Origin: Fodinibius sp051746985
Lineage (GTDB): Bacteria; Bacteroidota; Rhodothermia; Balneolales; Balneolaceae
Assembly (NCBI GenBank): GCA_051746985.1
Contig: JBNJFP010000006.1
Coordinates: 1 to 64,000, forward strand
Direction: 5' to 3'
DNA: 64,000 nucleotides
Positions 36,415-45,086 of this stretch are shown in pieces (position 1 is the first letter of the stretch; every line of letters begins with the position of its first letter). Position numbers and translations under genes: made by a program. The notes under the pieces are model-generated. The model made no database searches. It saw only the letters and a list, made by a program, of their open reading frames with translations, and was not told the DNA's origin.

Positions 36415-36472
36415 TTTGGCTGCATTTTAGATCTATTGTCACCGGAAATTTAATCTTAAAAACAATATCGCA

Positions 36473-37792
36473 TTGGAAACTGAAGCAACCGCTCGTTCTA
36501 TCAGCGTAGAAATACTAATTGACTTCGATGAAAACGGAGTTCTTGACTATTCCCGGGCCGACGAACTGGAAAGCCGCGACCGCGCTGAAGTACGCGAGTA
36601 TGTACAAAATATATTAAGGCGCCGCTCCTATTTGGATTTTCTTATCGACCATTTTTCAAATGTAAAGATTGACGAAATGAAGCCGGCTCTTAAGAATATT
36701 TTGCGGCTGGGCATTTATGACATGATCTTTATGGACAGCACCCCAGACTATGCCGCCATCAACGAGTCGGTAGAAATTGCAAAATATAGTCTTGGATCCC
36801 GCACCGGTGATCTTACCAATGCTATTCTTCGTAACCTCCAGCGCGATATCGACAATCTCCCCAAACCCAATTTTGAAGATCGTACCAAGTTAGTAGCAAC
36901 AACCTTTTCTCACCCCGAATGGCTGGTACAGCGCTGGACCGATCGCTTTGGCGAACGCGAGGCCTTTAAGTTGATGCAGGCCAACAACAAACGACCCAAT
37001 TACTATATCCGGGCCAACAACCTGCGTACCAAAACAGAGAACTTTAAGCTTCGGATGACCAAAAACGATATCACTTTTGAAGAAAGTGACTGGCTTCCGG
37101 GCTACTTTAAAGTGGATAGCGTGGCGCCATTTATTTCAAAAGGCTGGCTTGACAAAGGCTTTTGCCAGGTGCAGGATATTGCTGCGGGATTTGCTCCTTA
37201 TCTGTTGGATCCAAAATCAGGTGAATCTATTTACGATCTTTGCGCAGCCCCGGGTACAAAAAGTATTTTGATGTCAGACTTGATGGCTGGCGAAGGCGAT
37301 ATTTTAGCGGTAGATATTTCATCCGAACGCCTTGATAAACTGGCTCAAAGCGCCCTCTCCTATCACGCCGAAAATATTCGCGTGCGCCGGGCCGATGTAA
37401 CCGAAGTGGAGCTCGACGAAGTGGATGGCGTACTGCTTGATGCCCCTTGCACGGGAACGGGCGTGCTTAGCAAGCGAGCCGACCTGCGCTGGCGACGCGA
37501 TGAAGAAGGCCTCAAAAATGCGATTGAGCTGCAAGCTAAGCTCTTAGATTCTGCTGCCAAAATGGTAAAAGTGGGTGGACGTCTGGTTTACAGTACCTGC
37601 TCACTCGAGGAAGAAGAAAATATGGAACAGGTTATGAGTTTCCTCGACCGCCACGAAAATTTCGAGATGCAAACCGTGGAAGGGTACGTCCCCGATGAAG
37701 TAATGGTCCACGGCGGACTGGCCTACCAGACCTTCCCCCACAAACACGGTTGCGACGGACACTTTGGCGTGCTGCTGAAGCGTACAAAATAA
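36473..37792 (+). CDS. rsmB: 16S rRNA m5C967 methyltransferase
   Basis: A 439-residue protein starting at a TTG (no better ATG lies nearby). The N-terminal NusB-like domain (about 5-150) is followed by the RsmB/NOP methyltransferase domain. SAM-binding residues lie in YDLCAAPGTKS, motif IV is DAPCTGTGVLSKRADLRWR, and the catalytic Cys of motif VI is in YSTCSLEEEEN. It modifies C967 of 16S rRNA. Confidence 0.92.
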   Translation: METEATARSISVEILIDFDENGVLDYSRADELESRDRAEVREYVQNILRRRSYLDFLIDHFSNVKIDEMKPALKNILRLGIYDMIFMDSTPDYAAINESVEIAKYSLGSRTGDLTNAILRNLQRDIDNLPKPNFEDRTKLVATTFSHPEWLVQRWTDRFGEREAFKLMQANNKRPNYYIRANNLRTKTENFKLRMTKNDITFEESDWLPGYFKVDSVAPFISKGWLDKGFCQVQDIAAGFAPYLLDPKSGESIYDLCAAPGTKSILMSDLMAGEGDILAVDISSERLDKLAQSALSYHAENIRVRRADVTEVELDEVDGVLLDAPCTGTGVLSKRADLRWRRDEEGLKNAIELQAKLLDSAAKMVKVGGRLVYSTCSLEEEENMEQVMSFLDRHENFEMQTVEGYVPDEVMVHGGLAYQTFPHKHGCDGHFGVLLKRTK

Positions 37793-37805
37793 CCAGTTGT
37801 TATAC

Positions 37806-37835
37806 AGATCCTGAAACAAGTTCAGGATGACATTT
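37806..37835. repeat. Short palindromic repeat ATCCTGAA-ACAAG-TTCAGGAT
   Basis: A perfect 8-bp stem (37808-37815, 37821-37828) is followed by GACATTTTT. The CCTGAAACAAGTTCAGGATGACA core resembles a palindromic intergenic repeat known from many bacterial genomes. It lies 13 nt after rsmB and could also stop transcription. Confidence 0.55.
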
Positions 37836-37909
37836 TTAAGCTTAATTCTGCTTCCATAGCTCCTCACCAAAGCTTTCGCCGGAGAGCCCTGCTACGGAAG
37901 CTTTTTCAT

Positions 37910-38020
37910 TTAGTCGCTGGATGTAACAGGTTTAATAATCTCGATAGGCATTGAATATTCCGAATCATTTTCCCAGACCAATTCTCCATCATACCAAAGC
38001 TGTAAACTATACTCAAACTT
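37910..38020 (-). pseudogene. Leftover tail of a second small-lipoprotein copy
   Basis: Directly after the TAA of the small lipoprotein gene, the same frame continues for 36 codons: KFEYSLQLWYDGELVWEN, then a stretch ending IEIIKPVTSSD and a stop at 37910. This is a homologue of the tail of the gene before it (LWYNDELVYDVEN ... EVTKPVTTD). It has no start of its own and looks like the remainder of a tandem duplicate after recombination. Confidence 0.7.
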
Positions 38021-38491
38021 TTAATCAGTTGTAACCGGCTTGGTAACCTCAAAAAGTTTAGGATTTTCAACATCATAAACCAGTTCATCATTATACCACA
38101 ATTTATCTACGGCCCTTCCTTCATCGTTTAACGGCTCCATTTTTAAAGTATCAGTCGTTGAGTTTGGAAATTCCAAGAGGGTTTTTGTATAACCGCTATC
38201 AACAAAATTACTTAAAACTAGACTAACAAAGTATGTTTCTTCACTATTATGAATTTTTATCCCGGTATCAAACCTCTGTTTCTCCTCTTCTTTGACATGG
38301 TATAGATCTAAGTTTTGCTCCGTTAAGGAATGGGGATGATCGGGATTAAGGCGATCTTTGCCCTCGGAATCCACGATTGAAAATTCAATATCAGCATTGG
38401 GTGGAGCACAACAAGTTGGCCCTGTCTTTGAGGAACAAGACAATAAAATTAGTATCAAGACTTGCAAAAATACGGCATTAAAGAAACGCAT
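38021..38491 (-). CDS. Small lipoprotein next to the C10 peptidase
   Basis: The ATG at 38491 gives a 156-residue product with a lipoprotein signal (MRFFNAVFLQVLILILLSCSS, Cys in LLSC). An upstream in-frame start at 38527 would overlap the peptidase gene and place 12 odd residues before the signal. The mature part is Asp/Glu-rich and begins with Cys and Pro residues (CCAPP). No known domain was recognised. Its place right after a C10 peptidase gene (19 nt) recalls Bacteroides loci where a small lipoprotein inhibits the C10 enzyme, but that role is inference. The tail is duplicated downstream. Confidence 0.7.
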   Translation of the reverse strand: MRFFNAVFLQVLILILLSCSSKTGPTCCAPPNADIEFSIVDSEGKDRLNPDHPHSLTEQNLDLYHVKEEEKQRFDTGIKIHNSEETYFVSLVLSNFVDSGYTKTLLEFPNSTTDTLKMEPLNDEGRAVDKLWYNDELVYDVENPKLFEVTKPVTTD

Positions 38492-38510
38492 AACAATTTG
38501 GTAAGCTAAA

Positions 38511-39671
38511 TTATGGTTTAATTCCAACTACTTGTTTGTTATTCTGATCATAATTATCTGATCCTGGCGTAAAATCATCAAAAGAATACAATCCGTTATA
38601 ATCGCCCTCCCATCCCCAATTCATATGGAAAAACAGATAGCCAGAACCCGAAGAACAATCATATACCTCACGATATCCGTCTGCAACCCAGGCATGACCT
38701 ACATTACCTCCATCATCGCCTCTTAAAATCACGGGACGACTTGCATCTATTTCAGACATAACATCATTCCAATCATAGTCCTGCACGTCTACAGAACTGG
38801 AATAACCAAAAAAGTTTTCAAAGGCATTTGGGACATCACTTGTATATGCCGTTGAACCATTACAATCCCAGTCCATAAAACCATGATTTCCTGCATCATG
38901 CATTAACGTAGCAACTTCATTTGTACCTGGCGGTTGTTCATTCGCGGTTATACCATCATCAGGCATAATACTGTAATCGACATAACTGGGATATTCATGA
39001 TATCTTACTACTTGTGCAATAGCTGTAGCCACACACCCTGTTACTGGTTTCCCATTTACGGGATCGGAACAATTATAATCATCAAGCTTGTTATTATACC
39101 CTTCATCCTGTCCCCATTTTGTTTGTAACAAGGGTCCTTTTTCGATTATATCATCTTCACATCCACCTCCTGGTGGATCGACTGGTTCTTTAGTTTTCGT
39201 AGATTCTGAGGTAAGTGACATCCATCCCGGATGCTTATTATTGTGGTCTTTACCCTTTGTTGTATGTAACCGTAAGCTATCAATTGCTTGTGTAACATCT
39301 TCAAACCATCCCTCTAACCCACCCGGTACGGCAACATCAAAGCTACGCGGCATTTTATTATGTTCTGAAAAAGCTAATATCGGTTGAATTCTTTGATCAG
39401 CTGGAATAACAGCAAATCCTTTTTCCTCATAATTTATTAAATAAGCAACCGTATCTCCGACTGCATTCGTTTTTACCAATACATGCTCAACTTCTTTTTG
39501 GCCACTTCCTTTCCTGCGAATATGATCATTTCTTTTACTAAAGTGATCATTGGCAAAATCTTTCGCAACAAAAACAGCTAATTCTTCATTGACTCCGTAC
39601 CCTTCACTGGAAGGAACTTCTACGGACCCTTCTACCTTTGATTCATCTTCTAGGCCATTAGAATTACTCAC
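38511..39671 (-). CDS. C10 family (streptopain-like) cysteine peptidase
   Basis: The open frame of 386 residues begins at a GTG. The first third is a Spi-type propeptide domain (KGFAVIPADQRIQPILAFSE). The catalytic domain has the nucleophile C213 in TGCVATAIAQVVRY, the catalytic His326 in GHAWVADGY, and NWGWEGDYNG (351-360). The enzyme should be made as a secreted or lipid-anchored zymogen. The frame lacks a signal peptide, but one lies upstream in another frame (see 39672-39753). The gene is therefore broken, phase-variable, or affected by a sequence error. It is followed by a small lipoprotein gene. Confidence 0.85.
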   Translation of the reverse strand: MSNSNGLEDESKVEGSVEVPSSEGYGVNEELAVFVAKDFANDHFSKRNDHIRRKGSGQKEVEHVLVKTNAVGDTVAYLINYEEKGFAVIPADQRIQPILAFSEHNKMPRSFDVAVPGGLEGWFEDVTQAIDSLRLHTTKGKDHNNKHPGWMSLTSESTKTKEPVDPPGGGCEDDIIEKGPLLQTKWGQDEGYNNKLDDYNCSDPVNGKPVTGCVATAIAQVVRYHEYPSYVDYSIMPDDGITANEQPPGTNEVATLMHDAGNHGFMDWDCNGSTAYTSDVPNAFENFFGYSSSVDVQDYDWNDVMSEIDASRPVILRGDDGGNVGHAWVADGYREVYDCSSGSGYLFFHMNWGWEGDYNGLYSFDDFTPGSDNYDQNNKQVVGIKP

Positions 39672-39753
39672 GGAGGTTTTCTGACAGGCCTGAAAAAAAT
39701 AAAAACAGAACTATTGATTGAATTAACAGAAAACTTGATGAATTGATTTTCAT
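39672..39753 (-). other. Out-of-frame lipoprotein signal peptide of the C10 peptidase
   Basis: An ATG at 39753 opens MKINSSSFLLIQSIVLFLFF, a typical signal peptide. Reading then crosses a run of seven T (minus strand, 39693-39699). Removing one T would join it to QACQKTSVSNSNG and the peptidase frame, restoring a lipobox-like FQAC. As written the frame ends at a TAA inside the peptidase start. Confidence 0.7.
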
Positions 39754-39985
39754 AATCTCTTGATGATTTATTTACTAATTAACTCATTTTAATAATACCA
39801 TTAAACAAATTAAAATCAAGGAATAAACCCTTTAATAATCATTTGTTAACATAAAATTAACCCTTATTTAGTTAAAAACAGGCCGGTAAATAATCTCTAA
39901 AGCCACTCTACATCTTCTTTCGTTTTTCGTATCTTTCCCGCTTTACTGAACAACTGGAATATTCACAAAACGAGCTTTTAGAATT

Positions 39986-42688
39986 TTGGACAACTCGACG
40001 CCCACGAAAGACATCCCCAAACATTTTAATCCCGGTAACATTGAAGACAAATGGTACAGCTTCTGGGAGGATAACGGCTTTTTTCACTCCGAACCTGACG
40101 ATCGAGAATCCTATACCGTAGTTATCCCTCCTCCTAATGTCACGGGCGTATTACATATGGGACACATGCTCAACAATACCATCCAGGATGTATTGGTGCG
40201 TCGGGCCCGGATGCAAGGTAAAAATGCCTGCTGGGTGCCCGGAACGGATCATGCCTCCATTGCTACCGAGGCTAAAGTTGTTCAAAAACTTCGTAAAGAA
40301 GGCATCACTAAAGCCGACCTAAGTCGTGAAGAATTTTTAGAACACGCCTGGGAGTGGACCGACGAGCATGGTGGAATTATCCTACAGCAACTGCGCAAGC
40401 TCGGAGCTTCCTGCGATTGGGAACGCACGCGCTTTACGCTCGAAGATGATCTGTACGAAGCCGTCGTCGATTGCTTTATCGAACTCTATGAACGCGGCTA
40501 TATCTACCGCGGAAAGCGCATGATTAACTGGGATCCCGAAGCCCAAACCGCGCTTTCGGATGAAGAGGTTATTCACCGCGAGGAGACCTCCAAACTCTAT
40601 CACGTTCGCTATAAAATTAAAGACAGCGACGAATGGGTTACCATTGCTACAACGCGTCCTGAAACCATTTTAGCAGATACGGCTGTTTGCGTACACCCCG
40701 ATGACGAACGCTATCAAGATCTTATTGGCAAAACAGCAATTATTCCTGTTGTAGAGCGTGAAGTGCCCATTATTGTCGATGACTACGTGGACATGGAATA
40801 TGGAACCGGCTGTCTAAAAATTACGCCAGCCCATGATGAAAATGACTATGAAATTGGTCAAAAGCATGATCTCGAAATTATTGACATGCTTAATCCAGAT
40901 GGGACGTTAAGCGAAGCGGCTGAGCATTACATCGGTGAAGATCGTTTTGATGCTCGCGAGCTGATCATCAAAGATTTGGAGAAAAGGAATCAGTTGATCG
41001 AAATTGAAGAAATGCAGAACAAGATTGGCTATTCTGAACGGACCGACGCGATCATCGAACCGCGTTTGTCGCTGCAGTGGTTCTGTAAGATGGATGAGCT
41101 GGCCAAGCCGGCCCATGAAAATGTGATGAATGATAATATCCAGTTCCATCCGGAAAAATTTAAAAATTCTTATAACCACTGGATGGAAAATATCCGCGAT
41201 TGGTGTATCTCACGACAGCTTTGGTGGGGACAGCGCATTCCAGCCTGGTATTACGGCAATGGTAAGGATGACTACGTCGTAGCCAAAACGGAAGAAGAAG
41301 CCATTGAAAAAGCACAGAAAAAATCAGGGAATGCTGATTTAACAGCCGATGATATCCACCAGGATGAAGACGTGCTGGATACCTGGTTTTCGTCGTGGCT
41401 GTGGCCGATTACCGTTTTTGACCCGGAGTATATTCGCACGGGAGAAGCCAATAAAGATTTGGAATATTACTACCCGACGCAGGACTTGGTTACCGCTCCC
41501 GAAATTATGTTTTTCTGGGTCGCGAGGATGATTATGTCCGGCTATGAATTTATGGACGAAAAGCCGTTCAGTAATGTCTATTATACTGGGATTGTTCGCG
41601 ACAGCCAGCGCCGTAAAATGTCAAAGTCGCTGGGGAATTCTCCTGATCCACTAAAGCTTATGGAGCAGTATGGCACCGATGGTGTGCGCGTGGGAATGCT
41701 GTTCTCCTCTCCTGCCGGCAACGATCTGCTTTTTGAGGAGCAGCTCTGTGAACAGGGACGCAATTTTGCCAACAAGATCTGGAATGCGTTCCGATTCCTG
41801 TCAATGAATCGAACGGAAGAAACACAACTTACAGATTCCCTTGAAATTGATGAGGAGAACCTCGTTGACCGCTGGATGCTCTCTCGTCTGCACGAGACCA
41901 TCGACGCCATTAATAAAGATATGGAGAACTTCCGTATCAACGAGGCGCTGCACAAAATTTACTCGTTAATCTGGGATGATTTCTGCGACTGGTACATCGA
42001 GCTAATCAAAGCTGATGAGCCGGGTGCAAGCATTCCCGAAGATCGCCTCTCACGCGGATTCAATTTCTTTGAGCAGCTAATGAAACTGCTTCATCCGTTT
42101 ATGCCGTTTATCACCGAAGAAATATGGCAGCTTATCCGCAATCGTGATACCGACGAAGCGATGATTGTCGCTTCGTGGCCAGAATTTGATGAAGCATCTG
42201 TTTCTGAAGATGATCGAGTACTATTCGAATCCATTCAGAAGATGATTTCATCGATTAGAAATATTCGGGCTGAATTTAAATTGAGTCCTAATGATAAGAT
42301 CGATCTGCTGATTAAAGCCAAAAATGAAGAAATAGCTGAGGCATTAAGCGACAACGAATGGATTTTCCGCAAGCTGCAATCTATTGAAAATTTTGAAGTG
42401 GCGGCTAACTTAGAAAAGCCCGAAACATCAGCTTCTGCCGTAATCCAGGGTACCGAACTGTTTGTTCCCCTTGAAGGACTCATCGACCTGGATAAAGAAC
42501 GCGAACGCATCCAAAAAGAGATTGATCGCCTCGAAGGATTTTTGAAATCCATAGAAGGCAAGTTGAATAACGATGGTTTCGTTAATAATGCACCGGAAGA
42601 GGTTGTTCAGAAAGAACGCGATAAGAAAGACGACACGGAAACGAACCTCGAAAAACTACGCGAAATTTTAAGCGAATTGAATCAATAG
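39986..42688 (+). CDS. valS: Valyl-tRNA synthetase
   Basis: A 900-residue class I synthetase starting at TTG. The HIGH motif appears as HMGH in PPPNVTGVLHMGHML, and KMSKS is in RRKMSKSLGNSPDP. The editing domain lies between them, with the conserved ATTRPETILADTAV. The C-terminal coiled-coil (about 830-900) is rich in Lys, Arg and Glu, as in other ValRS. No split or intein. Confidence 0.96.
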   Translation: MDNSTPTKDIPKHFNPGNIEDKWYSFWEDNGFFHSEPDDRESYTVVIPPPNVTGVLHMGHMLNNTIQDVLVRRARMQGKNACWVPGTDHASIATEAKVVQKLRKEGITKADLSREEFLEHAWEWTDEHGGIILQQLRKLGASCDWERTRFTLEDDLYEAVVDCFIELYERGYIYRGKRMINWDPEAQTALSDEEVIHREETSKLYHVRYKIKDSDEWVTIATTRPETILADTAVCVHPDDERYQDLIGKTAIIPVVEREVPIIVDDYVDMEYGTGCLKITPAHDENDYEIGQKHDLEIIDMLNPDGTLSEAAEHYIGEDRFDARELIIKDLEKRNQLIEIEEMQNKIGYSERTDAIIEPRLSLQWFCKMDELAKPAHENVMNDNIQFHPEKFKNSYNHWMENIRDWCISRQLWWGQRIPAWYYGNGKDDYVVAKTEEEAIEKAQKKSGNADLTADDIHQDEDVLDTWFSSWLWPITVFDPEYIRTGEANKDLEYYYPTQDLVTAPEIMFFWVARMIMSGYEFMDEKPFSNVYYTGIVRDSQRRKMSKSLGNSPDPLKLMEQYGTDGVRVGMLFSSPAGNDLLFEEQLCEQGRNFANKIWNAFRFLSMNRTEETQLTDSLEIDEENLVDRWMLSRLHETIDAINKDMENFRINEALHKIYSLIWDDFCDWYIELIKADEPGASIPEDRLSRGFNFFEQLMKLLHPFMPFITEEIWQLIRNRDTDEAMIVASWPEFDEASVSEDDRVLFESIQKMISSIRNIRAEFKLSPNDKIDLLIKAKNEEIAEALSDNEWIFRKLQSIENFEVAANLEKPETSASAVIQGTELFVPLEGLIDLDKERERIQKEIDRLEGFLKSIEGKLNNDGFVNNAPEEVVQKERDKKDDTETNLEKLREILSELNQ

Positions 42689-42768
42689 AACACGGATTAC
42701 ACTGTTTTTGCTGATTTTAACTGATAAAAATCTGTGATTATCAGCCTTATCCGCTTTATCAGTGTTCT
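42687..42768. repeat. Palindromic intergenic repeat between valS and the helicase
   Basis: An 82-nt element bounded by AGAACAC and GTGTTCT, with internal near-repeats of ACTGTTTTTGCTGATTTTAACTG and AAAATCTGTGATTATCAG type. It resembles the widespread CGGATT/AATCTGTG-type intergenic repeats seen in Bacteroidota and other phyla. It overlaps the last codon of valS by two bases. Confidence 0.5.
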
Positions 42769-42786
42769 ATAAATTTAGATTTATTT

Positions 42787-45051
42787 ATGCCGAAGGAACC
42801 GGATTTTATTCATGATTTAAATAAGCAGCAAAAACGTGCCGTCCGCCACGGCCAAGGTCCCCTGTTAATTGTTGCCGGGGCCGGTAGCGGCAAAACGCGT
42901 GTGCTTACCTATCGCATCGCCTACCTGATCCACCAAAACATGGCGGCACCCAACGAAATACTGGCGCTCACTTTTACTAACAAAGCTGCCAAAGAAATGC
43001 AGGAGCGGATTGGTCAGCTTATTGGTGATGAGGCCAGGCGCCTGTGGATGGGAACGTTTCACTCTGTTTTCTCCAAAATTCTGCGTTTTGAAGCCGAAAA
43101 AATTGGTTTTAATTCTGATTACTCTATTTACGACACCGAGGATTCCAAAAATGCGATTAAGCAGATTCTGCGGGAAAACAATTATGATCCCAAGGAAATT
43201 AAGCCACGCATTTTGCAGCGGCGTATCAGCGATGCGAAAAATGAGCTTATCAATCCTGATCACTATAACCAGAAGTTTGTCCACAGTACGCTCGACGATA
43301 TCACGGCCCGCATCTACAAAATTTACGTTGAGCGGCTGAAGCATAACAACGCCATGGATTTTGATGACCTGCTCATCAAGCCGATTGAGCTGTTCAACAA
43401 CCATCCCGATGTGCTCGAAAAGTACCAGGATCGCTTTAAGTACATCATGATCGATGAGTACCAGGATACGAATCATGCACAGTACACGGTAACGAATATG
43501 CTGGCCGACAAATACGAGAATTTGTGCGTTGTTGGCGATGACGCGCAGTCGATCTACTCGTTTCGTGGGGCCGATATCCAAAATATTTTGGATTTTAAAA
43601 GTGATTATGAGGACGCCGTCGAAATTCCATTGGAGCAGAATTACCGCTCAACCAAAGCGATCCTAAAAGCTGCCGATTCCATCATCAAAAGAAATACCAA
43701 GCAGCTCGATAAAACGCTGTGGACCGACAATGATATGGGCGACACCATCACCGTGCTCGACAATTATGATGAGCGCGACGAGGCCAACCGGGTGGCAAAT
43801 TATATCCAGGATTTGAAGATGCGCAAGGGCTATGATTACAACGATTTTGCCATCCTCTATCGCACCAATTACCAGAGTCGCGTGTTTGAGGAAACCTTTC
43901 GGAGAAAGGGAGTGACCTACCAGCTGGTGGGCGGATTGTCGTTCTATCAGCGCAAGGAAATTAAGGACGTCTTGGCCTATCTGACACTGCTCGTCAATCC
44001 CGATGACGACACGAATTTGATGCGCATTATCAACGAGCCCTCGCGTGGAATCGGACAAAAGTCACTTTCCGACTTGATGGCCCGTGCCCGACAAACGGGA
44101 CAATCGCTCTGGCGCATCCTTGAAAATGTCGAAGAGGCCGATGTATATAAACCGGCTGAAAACAGTGTCAAGGATTTCGTCCGCATGATTAATGGGTTGA
44201 AAGACGAACTTTCGAGTGGTGTAAAACTGTCTCAAGTTACCAAGCAGCTGCTGGATGAGTCGGGCTATATGAAGGCGCTGGTGGAAGAAAACTCTCCCAA
44301 ATCGATGACGCGTCGGGAGAATATTCTGGAACTTCAAAATGCGATCTCTTACTTCGAGAAAAATAACAGCAACCCTACCCTTTCCTCTTTTCTTCAAGAA
44401 ATCAGTCTAATTACCGACACCGACAAATACGATGAGGAGAAGCCGGCCGTTACCATGATGACGGTGCATGCGGCAAAGGGACTCGAATTTCCCGTAGTAT
44501 TTATTGTGGGATTGGAGGAGGAACTGTTCCCCGTTGGCAGCCGAAATAACGAAGATGTTAATATTGAAGAAGAACGCCGCCTATTTTATGTAGCCATCAC
44601 ACGGGCCGAGCAGCAGTTGTTTTTTAGTCACTGCCGAAGCCGCTATAAGTATGGTGAGGAGCAGCGCAAAACGCGATCCCGCTTTTTGGATGAGGTTAGT
44701 GCCGATGTGGTACGAACCGAGACCGGAGCTTCCATCAATCAGAATAAAAACCGTTTTTCGGATGGTAATGCCAGCAATGGGTCGAACAACAGCGGCACGC
44801 AAGTAGAATATGACTGGAAAAAACCGCTGTATAATAAGAATAATAAATCCTCGCACACACAAATACATTACGATAATCCCGATGATGACCCATTTCAGGT
44901 TGGGGCAAAAGTAGTGCACAATGTGTTTGGCCAGGGTAAGATTATCAGCCGTAGCGGCAAAGCGGAACGGACAAAAGTAGTGGTCTTTTTTAAAGAACGA
45001 GGACGAAAAACCCTGATGCTTCGTGCAGCAAAAATGCAGGTTATTGGATAG
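42787..45051 (+). CDS. UvrD/PcrA-family ATP-dependent 3'-5' DNA helicase
   Basis: A 754-residue superfamily 1 helicase for repair and replication restart. Motif I is AGAGSGKTRVL, motif II DEYQDTNHAQY, motif III VVGDDAQSIYSFRGA, motif IV EQNYRST, and motifs V and VI MTVHAAKGLEFPVVF and RRLFYVAITRAE. A low-complexity Asn/Ser-rich linker precedes the C-terminal PcrA/UvrD Tudor-like domain (VGAKVVHNVFGQGKI). It is closer to PcrA than Rep by this tail. Confidence 0.93.
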   Translation: MPKEPDFIHDLNKQQKRAVRHGQGPLLIVAGAGSGKTRVLTYRIAYLIHQNMAAPNEILALTFTNKAAKEMQERIGQLIGDEARRLWMGTFHSVFSKILRFEAEKIGFNSDYSIYDTEDSKNAIKQILRENNYDPKEIKPRILQRRISDAKNELINPDHYNQKFVHSTLDDITARIYKIYVERLKHNNAMDFDDLLIKPIELFNNHPDVLEKYQDRFKYIMIDEYQDTNHAQYTVTNMLADKYENLCVVGDDAQSIYSFRGADIQNILDFKSDYEDAVEIPLEQNYRSTKAILKAADSIIKRNTKQLDKTLWTDNDMGDTITVLDNYDERDEANRVANYIQDLKMRKGYDYNDFAILYRTNYQSRVFEETFRRKGVTYQLVGGLSFYQRKEIKDVLAYLTLLVNPDDDTNLMRIINEPSRGIGQKSLSDLMARARQTGQSLWRILENVEEADVYKPAENSVKDFVRMINGLKDELSSGVKLSQVTKQLLDESGYMKALVEENSPKSMTRRENILELQNAISYFEKNNSNPTLSSFLQEISLITDTDKYDEEKPAVTMMTVHAAKGLEFPVVFIVGLEEELFPVGSRNNEDVNIEEERRLFYVAITRAEQQLFFSHCRSRYKYGEEQRKTRSRFLDEVSADVVRTETGASINQNKNRFSDGNASNGSNNSGTQVEYDWKKPLYNKNNKSSHTQIHYDNPDDDPFQVGAKVVHNVFGQGKIISRSGKAERTKVVVFFKERGRKTLMLRAAKMQVIG

Positions 45052-45086
45052 ACTACTACCTACAGCACTGATTACAGGTACAGCAG

